Source: Pelomonas candidula
GTDB taxonomy: Bacteria > Pseudomonadota > Gammaproteobacteria > Burkholderiales > Burkholderiaceae_C
Reading direction: 5' to 3'
Assembly: GCF_043555985.1 (NCBI RefSeq)
Contig: NZ_JBIGIC010000009.1
Location: forward strand, 124,001 to 188,000
DNA: 64,000 bases
The position numbers and the translations under genes were made by a program. The first letter of the stretch is position 1, and each line of letters opens with the position of its first letter. The notes beneath the pieces are model-generated. The model saw nothing but the letters and a program-made list of their open reading frames with translations. It was not told the origin of the DNA and did no database searches. Below, one piece after another: positions 43,339 to 53,707 of this stretch.

Positions 43339-46300
43339 CTAAATCTCGGCACGGCGGCGCGACAGGCGCGGCAACAGCACACCCAGGCCGGCTATCAGCA
43401 GCATCCAGGCCTGCGGCTCGGGCACAGGCTGCAGCGTGTTGCTGAAGGTCAGCGTTTCGGTGCTGCCGGCCAGGTTCCAGGTGGCGTACTCGACCTGCCC
43501 GTCGAGCACGAAGCTCAGGAACCCGCGCGGGTCGTTCTGGCCGACCCCGTACCACACGGGGCCATCGAGCAGCGTCGCGCTGCCATCGGCCGCCACCGTC
43601 TGCAGCGAGACCTGGCCAAAGCCGAAGCTGCCCGAACCGGCGGTGAGCCAGGTGAAACTGTCGCCCGACTGAGGCCGGTAGCCGTTCACGAGGTTGAAGA
43701 CGAGATTGCCGTAGAAGTTCAGCTGCCCCGTCACGGCCAGCCGGCCCGACGCGCCCTTGCCGGCGATGTCGATGACGAGGGTGGCGTACTGGTCCGCCGG
43801 GAGCGCGGTCAGGTCGCCATCGATGGTCAGCAGCCCGCCGGCACCATGACCAGGCTCGATGGTCGTGCCGGCCACCGACACGCCGTTCATCCACGTGCCG
43901 TCGACCAGGGTGTAGCCCCCCTGCGCCCGCACGATCCCATTGCCACCCAGGCCGCCGCCCTGCAGGAAGACCGTCCGCTGGGCGAGCAGGCCGTCCACCA
44001 TCGTGCTGCCGCCATTGCCCTGCCGGTACAGGCCCGTGCCCTGCAACTGGCCGGCGCTCGTGACCTGGAAGCTGCCACCGTCGTTGTTGATGGTGCCGTT
44101 GTTCTGCAGGCTGGCGGCGTTGATGAAGGCGCCCTGGTTGAGCAGCGTCGAGTTGCTGGCGTTGGACCAGCTGCCGTTGTTGGTCATGCTGGCACCGGCC
44201 CGATTGACGACCTGGGCGCTGCCACCGTTGCCATAGTCGTTGCCGCTGGTGAACGTGCCGTCGGCGTGGTTGACGAAGGTGCCGGCGTTGTCGATGACGC
44301 CATCGCTGTTCAGCAGTCCGCGGTTTTGCATGAAGGCCTGCGCACCGTTGGTCAGCGTGCCCACGTCGGCGTTGTAGAGCGCCGCGCCGACGCGGTTGTA
44401 GAAGCGGCCGGCGTTGTTCACGGTGTCCGAGTTGACGAAGCCGTTCGCGAGGTTGTAGGCGTAGTCGCCAGCCGCGATCTGGATCGCCCCCTGGTTCCAC
44501 CAGCCGTACTGGCCAGCGGCCTGGATCTGGTAGGCCAGCGAGTTGGCGAAGGACAGCGACAGCGAGCTGCCGTCGTTGGCCACCTGCGCCTGCCACTCGG
44601 CGCCCAGCCCCTCGACGGTGTAGCTGACGTAGTCGCCATTGGTGATGCCGCCGCTGGCCGTCAGCCAGGTCAGGCCGGCGTCATCAAGATCGGGCGGTGC
44701 CGCGCCCTCCCACTTGATCGTCACCATGTGCAGGTTGTCGTTCGCCGACGCGTTGAAGCTCACGGCGCCGTTGACCACGAGGCGGTCGTGCACGACGGGG
44801 TCAACCACCTCGATCACCATCTGCGGGTGCAGAGACGGGTCGTAGTAGACCTGGCCGGTGAAGTTGACGTCGCCGTTGATGGTCAAGGTGCCGGGTGAAT
44901 TGCCGGGCGTGATCTGGCCGCTGGCGCCGATCGTCACGGGCCCATTGAACTGCCCCAGCCCCGCCAGCTTGCCACCCTCGATGTCGATGCCGCCGGCCTG
45001 GTTCAAGCGGCCATCCACGCGCGTGAGGCCGTCGTACTGGACGAAGCTGCCCTGGCCCGTCATCACGTCGCCACTGCGCAACCACACGGTGCCTGCCTGG
45101 TTGACGAACTGGCCGTCGTTGCGGAACTGCCCGACGTACAGCGTGCTGTTGTCCAGCGTGAAAGTGCCGCTGGCGGTGTTGTTGATGTTGCCGAGGTTCT
45201 GCAGTTGCAGCGGGGTCGCGCTGTAGCTGATTTCGAAGGAGCCGCTGTTGACCAGGCTGGCGCCGACGCCATTGATCAGGTTGACTGTCGACATCGTGCC
45301 CGCATTGCTGATGACGCCGCCGTTGATGTTGCTGAGCTGGCCCATGTCGATCTGACTGCCGGCGCTGGCGGTGAGGAGGCCTCCGTCATTGAGCAGAGCA
45401 CTGCCACTCAGGCCGCCGCTGTTGCTCAGGCTGCCGCGGTTGGTGACGCTGTCGGCCGCCAGTGTGCCGCTGGCATTGCTCAGGCTGCCGGTGTTGGTCA
45501 GGGTGTCGACGTGCGACCACCCCGAACCCAAGTTGGCGAAGCTGCCATGGTTGACCAGCGCGACCGTGCCCGACTGGGCCCGCTGGTGCAGCGACAGCGA
45601 CTGGCTGGTCAGCGTCGCACCGGCAGCCACGGTCAGCGTGGTGTCGCCGTAGAAGCCCACGTCGGCGCCGAGCGTCGTGTTGCCGGTGAAGACATGGACG
45701 CCGCCGAAGTCCAGGCTCGCGGCCTGCGCGAAGCTGCCGCTGTGCGTGCCACCGCCCAGCAGGCGCAGCGTGCCCGACTGCACCTCGACGCTGCCACGGT
45801 TGTTGAACGCCGCGGTGATGGTGGCCACGCCGGTGCCCGCCGACTTCCTGAAGACACCGGCGTTGTCGAACAGCGAGACCAGCGCGCCACTGGCAGTTCC
45901 TGTACCGCTGATGTTGAAGTCGCCCTGCAGGTCGAAGGTGGCCCCCGCCAGGTTGGCGAAGGTGGCCTGCGTTGCGAACTGCAACGTGCCGCTCCTGAGC
46001 TCTGCCAGCCCGTGGTTCTCGACGCTCGTCGCGGCGCCGTAGAAGCCGATGTACGCGTTGCCGCCATCGAAGGTGATGCCGCCCAGCGCACGCAGGCCGC
46101 CCGCGGTGCCGATGCCGCTGTTGCCCTGCACGAGCAGCGGGCCGGCGACGTCCACCGCTGCGGTGCCGTACAGCGCGCCGTTGGTGAGCGTGGCTTTAGT
46201 CACCTGCACGCGCCCCGGGCCGTTGAAGTAGGCCCGCCCCCCGGTCGCGACCAGCTCGCCGGGGTCGGCCGTGCTGGAGAACACGGCGTTGTTGAGCAGC

Positions 46301-47418
46301 ACCGTCTTGCCGGCGCGGTAGCTGGCGCCGACGTCGTTGTAGAAGCCCCAGGCGTCGGCATAGGGTGCATAGGGCAGCTCCGACACGAAGGCACCGCCGA
46401 AGGTGACCGTGCCGCTGCTGCTGATGGACGAGCCAGCGGCGAAGCGGTGGTAGCCGGCGAACTGCATCTGCGACTGCGCGCCGCCCGCGAACGACGCGCT
46501 GCCGTTGTGCTCGCCACCGGCCATCGCGTAGAGGTAGCCATTGGTGCCGATGTCGATGGAGGCCTTGTTGCGCAGCAGGGTGTCGATCTCGATGCGCGGG
46601 CTCAGGCCGGTGGCCGTGGACAGGCTCAGCGCGCCGAGGTTCTCGAAGCTGCGCACCGCGCTGTAGCCGTTGCCACCATGGGTGCTGCCGTAGTTGTTGA
46701 TGGTCAGCCCGCCGGTGAGGTTGCCGCGGTTGGTCAGCACGGCATCGTCGTAGAGCGTGAAGCTGGCGCCCGCGCTCGCAGCGCCGTCGAAGGTGACGTG
46801 CTGCGAGTCGGCCAGGCCGAAGCCGGTGCCGGCATGCACCAGCGTCGCACCCGTGCCGCCGATGACGCCGGAGCTGGGGAAGACGGCGCCGGCGACGTTG
46901 GCGAGCTGGTTGATGAAGCCCTGGCCGTCGATGAGGATCTTGCCGCCCAGCTGCAGCCGGTCGATGCTGGCGCCCAGCGTGTGCAGGCTGTAGCCGTTGG
47001 CCAGGAACAGCGAGCCACCACCACCCTGGCTGATGGAGTTGTAGACCCCGCCCGGCTGCGCTGCCGTGGTCCCGCGGATGGGGCTGCCCCACAACTCGAC
47101 GTTGACCTGGGCCGTGGACGTGATGTGAACGTCGTCGCCGGCGCCCGGCAGCGTGCCGCCCCAGTTGCCCGCATAGCCCCAGAACGACAGCGTGTCGCAG
47201 GTCAGCCTGCCGGCGTTGTTGATGCCTGCACAGTCCAGCGCGTCGGCCACCTCGCCGCTCGGGTTGAAGCGGTTCGTCGCGTCGTACCAGAAGAAGATCG
47301 GCGCACCGCCGGTCCAGGTCACGTCCAGCGCACGGGCCGGCGGGCTCAGCGGGGCCAGCGCGGCCAGGACGGCCAGGGCGATGCGGCGGGGCCGATGGAG
47401 GGAGGGCAGCTTGGGCAT
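43339..47418 (-). CDS. Large PEP-CTERM repeat protein, adhesin-like
   Basis: 1359 aa. Signal peptide ends at about residue 30 (PPARALD). The body consists of dozens of strand-turn repeats of 18-25 residues with recurring G.L.N.G, LTNxGSLSNxSGTL and NxGTFVNHADGTF-type units, predicted to form a very long parallel beta-helix of filamentous-haemagglutinin style. No catalytic motif seen. Two Cys-containing segments lie near the N-terminus. The C-terminus VPEPQAWMLLIAGLGVLLPRLSRRR is a PEP-CTERM signal. Probably a surface or extracellular-matrix protein involved in adhesion or flocs. It starts 28 bp after the glycosyltransferase stop, so the two are likely co-transcribed. Confidence 0.88.
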   Translation of the reverse strand: MPKLPSLHRPRRIALAVLAALAPLSPPARALDVTWTGGAPIFFWYDATNRFNPSGEVADALDCAGINNAGRLTCDTLSFWGYAGNWGGTLPGAGDDVHITSTAQVNVELWGSPIRGTTAAQPGGVYNSISQGGGGSLFLANGYSLHTLGASIDRLQLGGKILIDGQGFINQLANVAGAVFPSSGVIGGTGATLVHAGTGFGLADSQHVTFDGAASAGASFTLYDDAVLTNRGNLTGGLTINNYGSTHGGNGYSAVRSFENLGALSLSTATGLSPRIEIDTLLRNKASIDIGTNGYLYAMAGGEHNGSASFAGGAQSQMQFAGYHRFAAGSSISSSGTVTFGGAFVSELPYAPYADAWGFYNDVGASYRAGKTVLLNNAVFSSTADPGELVATGGRAYFNGPGRVQVTKATLTNGALYGTAAVDVAGPLLVQGNSGIGTAGGLRALGGITFDGGNAYIGFYGAATSVENHGLAELRSGTLQFATQATFANLAGATFDLQGDFNISGTGTASGALVSLFDNAGVFRKSAGTGVATITAAFNNRGSVEVQSGTLRLLGGGTHSGSFAQAASLDFGGVHVFTGNTTLGADVGFYGDTTLTVAAGATLTSQSLSLHQRAQSGTVALVNHGSFANLGSGWSHVDTLTNTGSLSNASGTLAADSVTNRGSLSNSGGLSGSALLNDGGLLTASAGSQIDMGQLSNINGGVISNAGTMSTVNLINGVGASLVNSGSFEISYSATPLQLQNLGNINNTASGTFTLDNSTLYVGQFRNDGQFVNQAGTVWLRSGDVMTGQGSFVQYDGLTRVDGRLNQAGGIDIEGGKLAGLGQFNGPVTIGASGQITPGNSPGTLTINGDVNFTGQVYYDPSLHPQMVIEVVDPVVHDRLVVNGAVSFNASANDNLHMVTIKWEGAAPPDLDDAGLTWLTASGGITNGDYVSYTVEGLGAEWQAQVANDGSSLSLSFANSLAYQIQAAGQYGWWNQGAIQIAAGDYAYNLANGFVNSDTVNNAGRFYNRVGAALYNADVGTLTNGAQAFMQNRGLLNSDGVIDNAGTFVNHADGTFTSGNDYGNGGSAQVVNRAGASMTNNGSWSNASNSTLLNQGAFINAASLQNNGTINNDGGSFQVTSAGQLQGTGLYRQGNGGSTMVDGLLAQRTVFLQGGGLGGNGIVRAQGGYTLVDGTWMNGVSVAGTTIEPGHGAGGLLTIDGDLTALPADQYATLVIDIAGKGASGRLAVTGQLNFYGNLVFNLVNGYRPQSGDSFTWLTAGSGSFGFGQVSLQTVAADGSATLLDGPVWYGVGQNDPRGFLSFVLDGQVEYATWNLAGSTETLTFSNTLQPVPEPQAWMLLIAGLGVLLPRLSRRRAEI

Positions 47419-47445
47419 GGTGGTGGCTCTCAGGATCGTCGGAAT

Positions 47446-48630
47446 TCAGGCAGCGAGCTCGCCCAGCCGGGCGGCGATGGCGGCAAGGTTGTTGCGCGAG
47501 GGGCTCAGCCGGCTGCGCAGCGCATCCACACAGGCCTGCAGCGCGCCGTCCTGCGCGGCCTCGCGCAGCGTGCGGCGGAACTGGGCGGGGTCGGCCGACA
47601 ACAGCGCATGGCCCAGGCCGGCCGCCTTCAGCCGCAGCGCGGCGACGGTCTGCTCGGCATGCAGCGGCAGCGTGACGAGGCGGCGCCCCTGCTCCAGCGC
47701 CCAGGCCATGGTGCCGGCGCCTGCGTGGCAGACGACGAGGTCGGCCGCGGCGGTCACGTCGGCCATGTCCAGCCAGTCGGCCGTGAGGTGCAGCGTTGGC
47801 GCGGCCAGGCTGCGGCGCGTCGCCTCCGGCAGGCCGGCGACATGCACGAGGCTGGGCCAGCGCAGCCGCACCAGCTCGGCCAGCAGCTCGGCCAGGCGCG
47901 GGTAATCGGCCGACAGGTAGGCGAACACGCGCGGCCCGTCGCCCGCCGGCCAGTCGGCCGCGCGCCCGCCGCCGTCGCCGGCGGCATAGAAGCCCCAGTA
48001 ACGGGCCGGGCCGCGGCCGGGGTAATGGTCCAGCTCGGGCGTGGTCGTCAGGAACTGCTCGTCCAGCTCGAAGAGGTCGGCCACGCGCGCCAGCGGCGCC
48101 ACGCCACGCTGGCGCAGGGCCTCGTTGATGCAGTCCAGCACGCGCGCCTCGATCGCCGCGGGCCGCGCCGGCGCCACGCGGTCCCAGCTGCGGAACACGG
48201 GGCAGGGTGCCACGGGCGGCGGGCAGAAGAAGCCCGCGCCGATGCAGCAGCGCTTCAGACCTGCGCGGCCACGACTGGCGAGCAGCAGCGTGGGCGCGTG
48301 GTCGGCCACGAGGACGTCAGGGCGGGCGGCGTCGAGGATGGCATCCCACGCACGCAGCCGCGACAGCAGCGCGTCGCGGTCGTGGAAGCCGGCCTCGAAC
48401 AGGATCTCGGCATAGCTGGCCGGGTTGGGCAGCAGGCCGGCCGGCTCGGGCACGGGCGACTGAAAGAGCTGCACCGCCGGGCCGAAGCGGGCCTGGGCCG
48501 AGGCCAGCCGACGCAGCGCCAGCGTGACACGTTCGAAACGCCCACCCAGCGCCGCCAGCAGGCCGCGGGCGAGCTCCAGGTGACTCGCGCCGCCACCCAG
48601 CTCCCAGCCGTAAAGCAGGCCTTGGGTCAT
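47446..48630 (-). CDS. MGT/GT1-like glycosyltransferase
   Basis: 394 aa. N-terminal LLYGWELGGGASHLELARGLL is the acceptor-domain start typical of UDP-glycosyltransferases of the MGT/YjiC group. The C-terminal half carries the nucleotide-sugar motif VVCHAGAGTMAWALEQGRRLVTLPLHAEQ. No signal peptide, so cytoplasmic. Its ATG at 48630 overlaps the stop of the preceding PEP-CTERM gene (ATGA) and it is followed by the giant PEP-CTERM gene. Modification of a PEP-CTERM protein or of a matrix sugar is plausible but inferred from position only. Sugar donor and acceptor unknown. Confidence 0.82.
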   Translation of the reverse strand: MTQGLLYGWELGGGASHLELARGLLAALGGRFERVTLALRRLASAQARFGPAVQLFQSPVPEPAGLLPNPASYAEILFEAGFHDRDALLSRLRAWDAILDAARPDVLVADHAPTLLLASRGRAGLKRCCIGAGFFCPPPVAPCPVFRSWDRVAPARPAAIEARVLDCINEALRQRGVAPLARVADLFELDEQFLTTTPELDHYPGRGPARYWGFYAAGDGGGRAADWPAGDGPRVFAYLSADYPRLAELLAELVRLRWPSLVHVAGLPEATRRSLAAPTLHLTADWLDMADVTAAADLVVCHAGAGTMAWALEQGRRLVTLPLHAEQTVAALRLKAAGLGHALLSADPAQFRRTLREAAQDGALQACVDALRSRLSPSRNNLAAIAARLGELAA

Positions 48631-49748
48631 GAATTGGCGCGGCGCCGCACCAGCCAGCCGATCACGCCCAGGCCGGCAACCAGCAGGGTCGTGGGCGTGG
48701 GCTCGGGCACGGTCGTGACGACGCCGCTGAGCGTGGCCGAGCCGGACGCGAAGCTCGCACTCAGGCCCTGGGGCAGCGCGATGCCCGTGATGCGGGCCGT
48801 GTGCGAGAAATCCTCGCTGGCCGCGATGGCGCCACCCTGGCTCGACGTGGCATAGACGATGAGGTCGCCGTACAGCGTATAGGTCTCGCCCGGCATGACC
48901 AGGGCCGTGCCACTCAGCTGGCGCTGCAGGCTGCCCGCCAGGCTGCCGGCTGTCGCGACAGCAGACAGCACGCTCTGCGAGTGGCCGGCGTGGTCGACCA
49001 GCGCGAGCCCGAAGATGTACTCGCCGAAGGGGTCGGCGCTGCCGTCGATCTGGGCGCTGAAGGTCACGGAGCGCGCGGCGCCGGCCGGCACACCGGCGTT
49101 GGCGTTGAAGCTGACCTGGTCGTTCCAGAAGGCCTGGCCCGAGCCGAAGGCCTGCGTCTTCACCGTGCCCGTGTGCCCGGGGTTGAGCGCGTTGCTGGCG
49201 TCCAGCGTGTAGCTGCCGATGACCTGGCCCGTCATGCTGACCGAGGCCTTGTTGACGCCGTAGTCGGCCTCGCCATAGCCGTTGATGTGCAGGCTGGGGT
49301 CCAGCGTCCCGGTCTGCCCGTGCAGGAAGGCGCTGCTGACCTGGCCCGGCGTGTAGTTGCCCCAGTTCGCCGCCGTGGCGCCGACCTGCTTCCCAGTCTC
49401 GACCATGTAGTCCGCCTGGAAAGCCGGGCCCAGGCCGCCGTAATCCGGCCAGCCGACCAACTGACTCTGCAGCCCGGCGTTGTTGTACAGCCAGGTCGTC
49501 GTGCCGTACTCGGCCGTGCCGTAGTGCACCATCGAGAAGGGGGTGTTGAGGGGCGGCCCGACGCTGGTGGTGGTGCCGTCGTCCCACTGGATGGTGGCCT
49601 GAGTGAGCCCGCTGGTGCGGGCCTCCAGGCAGGAAGACACCGCGAGCGCGTTGCAGCGCACGCCGGCTTCGGCCACGCCGGCATGCAACGCCGCGACAAG
49701 ACAGCCGGCCGCGCAGGCCGACAGGCGAAAGGGTGAAGGCAGGTTCAT
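48627..49748 (-). CDS. PEP-CTERM protein
   Basis: 373 aa from the ATG at 49748 with GGGAG upstream. Signal peptide ends at about residue 28 (VAEAG). The mature part is beta-rich, with Gly/Ser/Thr-rich segments and a DPFGEYIFGLALVDHAGH stretch; no known enzyme motif. The end VPEPTPTTLLVAGLGVIGWLVRRR is the PEP-CTERM sorting signal. First gene of the PEP-CTERM/glycosyltransferase unit. The 248-bp upstream gap (49749-49996) must hold its promoter, but I cannot assign one; it contains an inverted repeat CCACCGC..GCGGTG (49887-49915) and ACGACcGTCGT near 49863. Confidence 0.85.
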   Translation of the reverse strand: MNLPSPFRLSACAAGCLVAALHAGVAEAGVRCNALAVSSCLEARTSGLTQATIQWDDGTTTSVGPPLNTPFSMVHYGTAEYGTTTWLYNNAGLQSQLVGWPDYGGLGPAFQADYMVETGKQVGATAANWGNYTPGQVSSAFLHGQTGTLDPSLHINGYGEADYGVNKASVSMTGQVIGSYTLDASNALNPGHTGTVKTQAFGSGQAFWNDQVSFNANAGVPAGAARSVTFSAQIDGSADPFGEYIFGLALVDHAGHSQSVLSAVATAGSLAGSLQRQLSGTALVMPGETYTLYGDLIVYATSSQGGAIAASEDFSHTARITGIALPQGLSASFASGSATLSGVVTTVPEPTPTTLLVAGLGVIGWLVRRRANS

Positions 49749-49996
49749 GTCGTGCTCCCTGATCAAACCTGGCGCCCCCTCACGAGCGGGCCGCCCAGCA
49801 CCGCTGCCGCGGACCTTTCCGGTCATCGCAGGCTCGCGTCGTGCTGGTCAGGGTTGTAGGGCGACGACCGTCGTGGCGGCGTTGAGCCACCGCAAAGTTG
49901 TCACCTGTAGCGGTGATGGCCCCCCACGAACTTGGGAGCGTGTTCCGACAGCTTGCCGTCAGGCCCGCCCGGTCGGGGAGCCACTCAGCGCCAGCC

Positions 49997-50254
49997 TCAG
50001 CCTGCGCTGGCCGCCGTCAGCCGCTGGTACTTCTGCAGCAGCGTCTCGCGCGTCTCGACGTGGGCCGGGTTGACGGGGATGCAGGCGACAGGGCACAGCA
50101 TCACGCACTGCGGCTCGTCGAAGTGGCCCACGCACTCGGTGCACTTGGCCGGGTCGATCTTGTAGAACTCATCGCCCATCGAGATCGCGTTGTTCGGGCA
50201 GGCGGGCTCGCAGACGTCGCAGTTGATGCATTCGTCAGTAATCATCAGCGCCAC
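49997..50254 (-). CDS. YfhL-type 2[4Fe-4S] ferredoxin
   Basis: 85 aa. First cluster motif CINCDVCEPACP; second C-x2-C-x8-C-x3-CP (CTECVGHFDEPQCVMLCP), the longer spacing of YfhL/Allochromatium-type ferredoxins, with a helical C-terminal extension. Low-potential electron carrier in the cytoplasm. It begins 2 nt after the coaD stop, the common Burkholderiales pairing rsmD-coaD-fdx. Confidence 0.95.
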   Translation of the reverse strand: MALMITDECINCDVCEPACPNNAISMGDEFYKIDPAKCTECVGHFDEPQCVMLCPVACIPVNPAHVETRETLLQKYQRLTAASAG

Positions 50255-50256
50255 GA

Positions 50257-50757
50257 TCAGCCCTCCTTCTTGCAGCGCTCGTTGAGCCGCGCCAGCACGC
50301 CGGGCGACACGAACTCCGCCACCTCGCCGCCCAGCGTCGCGATCTCGCGGACGAAGGTGCTGGACGTGTACTGGTGGTGCTCGCCAGGCGTCAGGAAGAT
50401 GGTCTCGACCTCGGGCATGAGCTTGCGGTTCATGCCGGCCATCTGGAACTCGTATTCGAAGTCTCCGCCGGTGCGCAGGCCGCGCACGACGACCTTGCCA
50501 CCGTGTGCGCGCACGAAGTCGCGCAGCAGGCCGTCGAAGGCGATGACCTCGACATTGCCCAGCGGCCCCGCCACCTCCTGCGCCATTGACAGCCGCTCGT
50601 CCAGCGAGAACAGCGTCTTCTTGTGGTGGCCCACGGCCACGGCCAGCACCAGGCGCTCGAACATGCCGGCGGCACGGCGCATCAGGTCCTCGTGGCCCAG
50701 CGTGATGGGATCGAAGGTGCCGGGGTAGACGGCGGTCAGGACGGTTCGGCTGGTCAT
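50257..50757 (-). CDS. coaD: Phosphopantetheine adenylyltransferase
   Basis: 166 aa. Converts 4'-phosphopantetheine and ATP to dephospho-CoA. The nucleotidyltransferase motifs AVYPGTFDPITLGHEDL (with the T/HxGH site, residues about 9-25) and YTSSTFVREIA (the ISSTxxR motif) are intact, and the length is standard. A GC-rich repeat separates it from rsmD upstream. Confidence 0.97.
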   Translation of the reverse strand: MTSRTVLTAVYPGTFDPITLGHEDLMRRAAGMFERLVLAVAVGHHKKTLFSLDERLSMAQEVAGPLGNVEVIAFDGLLRDFVRAHGGKVVVRGLRTGGDFEYEFQMAGMNRKLMPEVETIFLTPGEHHQYTSSTFVREIATLGGEVAEFVSPGVLARLNERCKKEG

Positions 50758-50790
50758 CTCAGTGCCGCCCGGCCGCCCGAAGGCAATGAG

Positions 50791-50831
50791 GCGCCCCCGC
50801 GGGGGGCAGCGAGCTGAGCGAGCGTGGGGGC
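50791..50831. repeat. 41-bp dispersed repeat, copy 1
   Basis: Begins GCGCCCCCGCGGGGGGCAGC and ends AGCGTGGGGGC. It is 37/41 identical to 53661-53701, in the same orientation. Both copies lie in short gaps between minus-strand operon genes (rsmD-coaD and hisA-hisF). Internal GCGCCCCC/GGGGGGC arms can form a hairpin. Confidence 0.75.
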
Positions 50832-50835
50832 GTGA

Positions 50836-51387
50836 TCATGAAGCCGGATTGTCCTCGCGACGCAGCAGGTGGTAGTGCACGGCGCCGGCACGCCCCTGCC
50901 GCAGCACGAAGAATCCCGCCGGTGCAGCGATCTCGCGGGGCGCCTCGACGTAGATCAGCCCGCCCTCGCCCACCAGCGGCACGGCCGCTGCCAGCGCGGC
51001 GTCGAACAGGTCGGCGGCGAACGGCGGGTCCAGCATGACGAGATCGAAGCCGCCGCGCGGCGCCGACTTCATCCAGACCAGCGCGTCGGCGGCATGGACG
51101 GTCATCATCGTCGCCTTGAGGCGCTGGATGCTGGCGCGCAGGCCGGCAACGAGCTTGGCGTCGCGCTCGATCAGCACGACCTCGGCCGCCTCGCGCGACG
51201 CCGCTTCGAAGCCCAGCGCGCCGCTGCCGGCGAAGGCGTCCAGCACACGCCAGCCGGTCAGGTTCTGGCCGAGCCAGTTGAACAACGTCTCGCGGATGCG
51301 GTCGGACGTGGGTCGCAGGCCCGGCGCGTCGGGCACGGGCAGCTTGGAGCGCTTCCACTGCCCGCCAATGATTCGAATCTCACCCAT
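50836..51387 (-). CDS. rsmD: 16S rRNA (guanine966-N2)-methyltransferase
   Basis: 183 aa. SAM-binding motif LDAFAGSGALGFEAASR (residues about 49-65) and catalytic DPPF (about 120-123) are those of RsmD, which methylates G966 of 16S rRNA. The N-terminal IRIIGGQWKRSKL and RPTSDRIRETLFNWL are family marks. ATG at 51387. Upstream of coaD, as usual. Confidence 0.96.
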   Translation of the reverse strand: MGEIRIIGGQWKRSKLPVPDAPGLRPTSDRIRETLFNWLGQNLTGWRVLDAFAGSGALGFEAASREAAEVVLIERDAKLVAGLRASIQRLKATMMTVHAADALVWMKSAPRGGFDLVMLDPPFAADLFDAALAAAVPLVGEGGLIYVEAPREIAAPAGFFVLRQGRAGAVHYHLLRREDNPAS

Positions 51388-51405
51388 GACGGGATTGTCC
51401 CGCCA

Positions 51406-52847
51406 TCAGAGCCAGTGCTCGAGCACCAGCACCGCCACCACGGCCAGCAGCGCCCAGAACTCCCGAGGCGTCAGCGAAGTCAGGCGGCGTATGCACAGCG
51501 TGACCAGCGGCACCAGCAGCGCCACCAGCGCGAGCCGGTTCCAGGGGCGCCCCCACGGTGAAACCAGTGCCCAGGCCCACAGCGCGAAAGCCATGAAACC
51601 CCAGAACTGGCCCCGCGTGGTGAGGCCGCCGATGTGCAGCGCGCGGCGCCAGCCGTCCGCGATGGCCTGCCACCAGCTGCGGCGCTCCTCATCCAGCAAC
51701 CGGAAGAGGCGCAGCATCAGGCCGGCCAGCATGGCCGCACCGAAGGCCAGCGACAGCACACCCAGCCAGACGCCCCATTCGCCCCAGCGTGACCAGCCAT
51801 CGCCGCTGCCGAGCTGCCCGCGCCGTGTGGCCATCAGAAAGGCCAGCGCACTTCCCAGTGCCAGCGCCAGGCACAGCCGGGACTGGACCTGCAGCGAGGC
51901 GTCGCGCATGGCGAGACGCATCAAGAGGATCAGTGCCCAGGCGCCGCCGGCCATCCACAACAGCAGCGCGGCACGGTCGGCCACCTCGCGGCCGCGACCC
52001 ACGATGCGCTGGGCCAGCGTGGGTGGCAGGGGCTGCAGCTCGGGCGGCTCCGGCCAGGTGGCCGCCTGCCAGGCGCGACCGGCGTTCTCGGGCAGGCGAG
52101 CCTGCGCCCAGCGCCGCTGCCATGCATTCAACGGCTCCTCGACACGGCCCCAGAACTGCCACAGCCAATGGTCGCCGCGCTTGCCGGCGCCCGCCGGGGC
52201 AGCGGGCAGCAACGTGGGGGCTTCGCCGCCCCCACGGGCGGCAGCCAGCAGCACAGGCAGCAGGGACTGGCTGCGCGCGTCCGCCGGCGGCTGGCAGAGG
52301 ACCTCCACCTGAGCGCCGGCCGCCACGGTCTGCCGCCATGCGGCGTGCACATCGGGCGGCGCCGGCTCCGTGGCGCACGGCAGCGTGACGCCTCCGCTCT
52401 CGCTGCCGAAACGCAGGCGCAGCTCTGCCAGCGGCAGCGGGTCAGGCGAGCGGTTCAGCAGCGTGACACGCAGGTCAGCCGCCGACGAAGCAGCGTCGGG
52501 CCAGCGGACTTGCAGCGCCGCGTTGTAGGCCGCCAGCCAGAGCACGGCCGTGTCGGCAGGTTCGCCAGCGCCTTGCGCGATGGCCTGCCCCACGGTCAGC
52601 GGCGCGGCGGCCGCGGCACCTTGCAGCCGCTCGGACTGCAGCCGCCACAAGGTGCGCCGCAGTTGCTCCGCGCGCCCGGCCTGGCCCTGGCTGGCCAGCA
52701 GTTCGACAAGAAAGAAGGCGCCGGCAGGCCGTTCACCCAGCCGGGTGGCAGCCAGGGCATCATCAAAGCTGGCGGCCGGAGCCGACGGCGCGGCGAGAAC
52801 AGAGCCAGTGCACAGCGCCAGCCAGATCCACAGCCAGCGCCAGAGGT

Positions 52848-52851
<4 letters not shown>
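51406..52851 (-). CDS. Membrane protein with DUF805-like C-terminus
   Basis: 481 aa from a GTG that overlaps the hisF stop (GTGA). Signal peptide or first helix at residues 1-20 (VLAAPS). Next is a periplasmic region of about 270 residues with helical then Ig-like beta segments, followed by at least six transmembrane helices (about 285-480). The stretch LTTRGQFWGFMAFALWAWAL ... LVPLVTLCIRRL resembles the DUF805 membrane domain. I cannot name a function. It occupies the place where hisI/hisE often follow hisF in this order, and translational coupling to hisF suggests co-expression rather than a histidine role. Confidence 0.6.
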
Positions 52852-53627
<776 letters not shown>

Positions 53628-53660
53628 GTCAGCGGCGCGTGGCCGTCCAGAGCCGCTGAC

Positions 53661-53701
53661 GCGCCCCCTCGGGGGGCAGCGAGCGAAGTGAGCGTGGGGG
53701 C
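53661..53701. repeat. 41-bp dispersed repeat, copy 2
   Basis: Partner of 50791-50831 (4 mismatches over 41 bp, no gaps). It fills most of the 80-bp hisA-hisF gap in an otherwise tightly packed operon. Confidence 0.75.
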
Positions 53702-53707
53702 TGCATG

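Noticed and set aside
43339..47418. Repeats in the large PEP-CTERM gene considered as a CRISPR array or tandem DNA repeat
   Set aside because: The periodicity is at protein level (strand-turn units) with variable DNA sequence and length; there are no identical direct repeats with spacers and no cas genes.
45205..48855. A 1216-codon open frame opposite the large PEP-CTERM and glycosyltransferase genes
   Set aside because: Antisense to proteins with clear signal peptides, sorting signals and motifs; its own translation is low-complexity with no domain.
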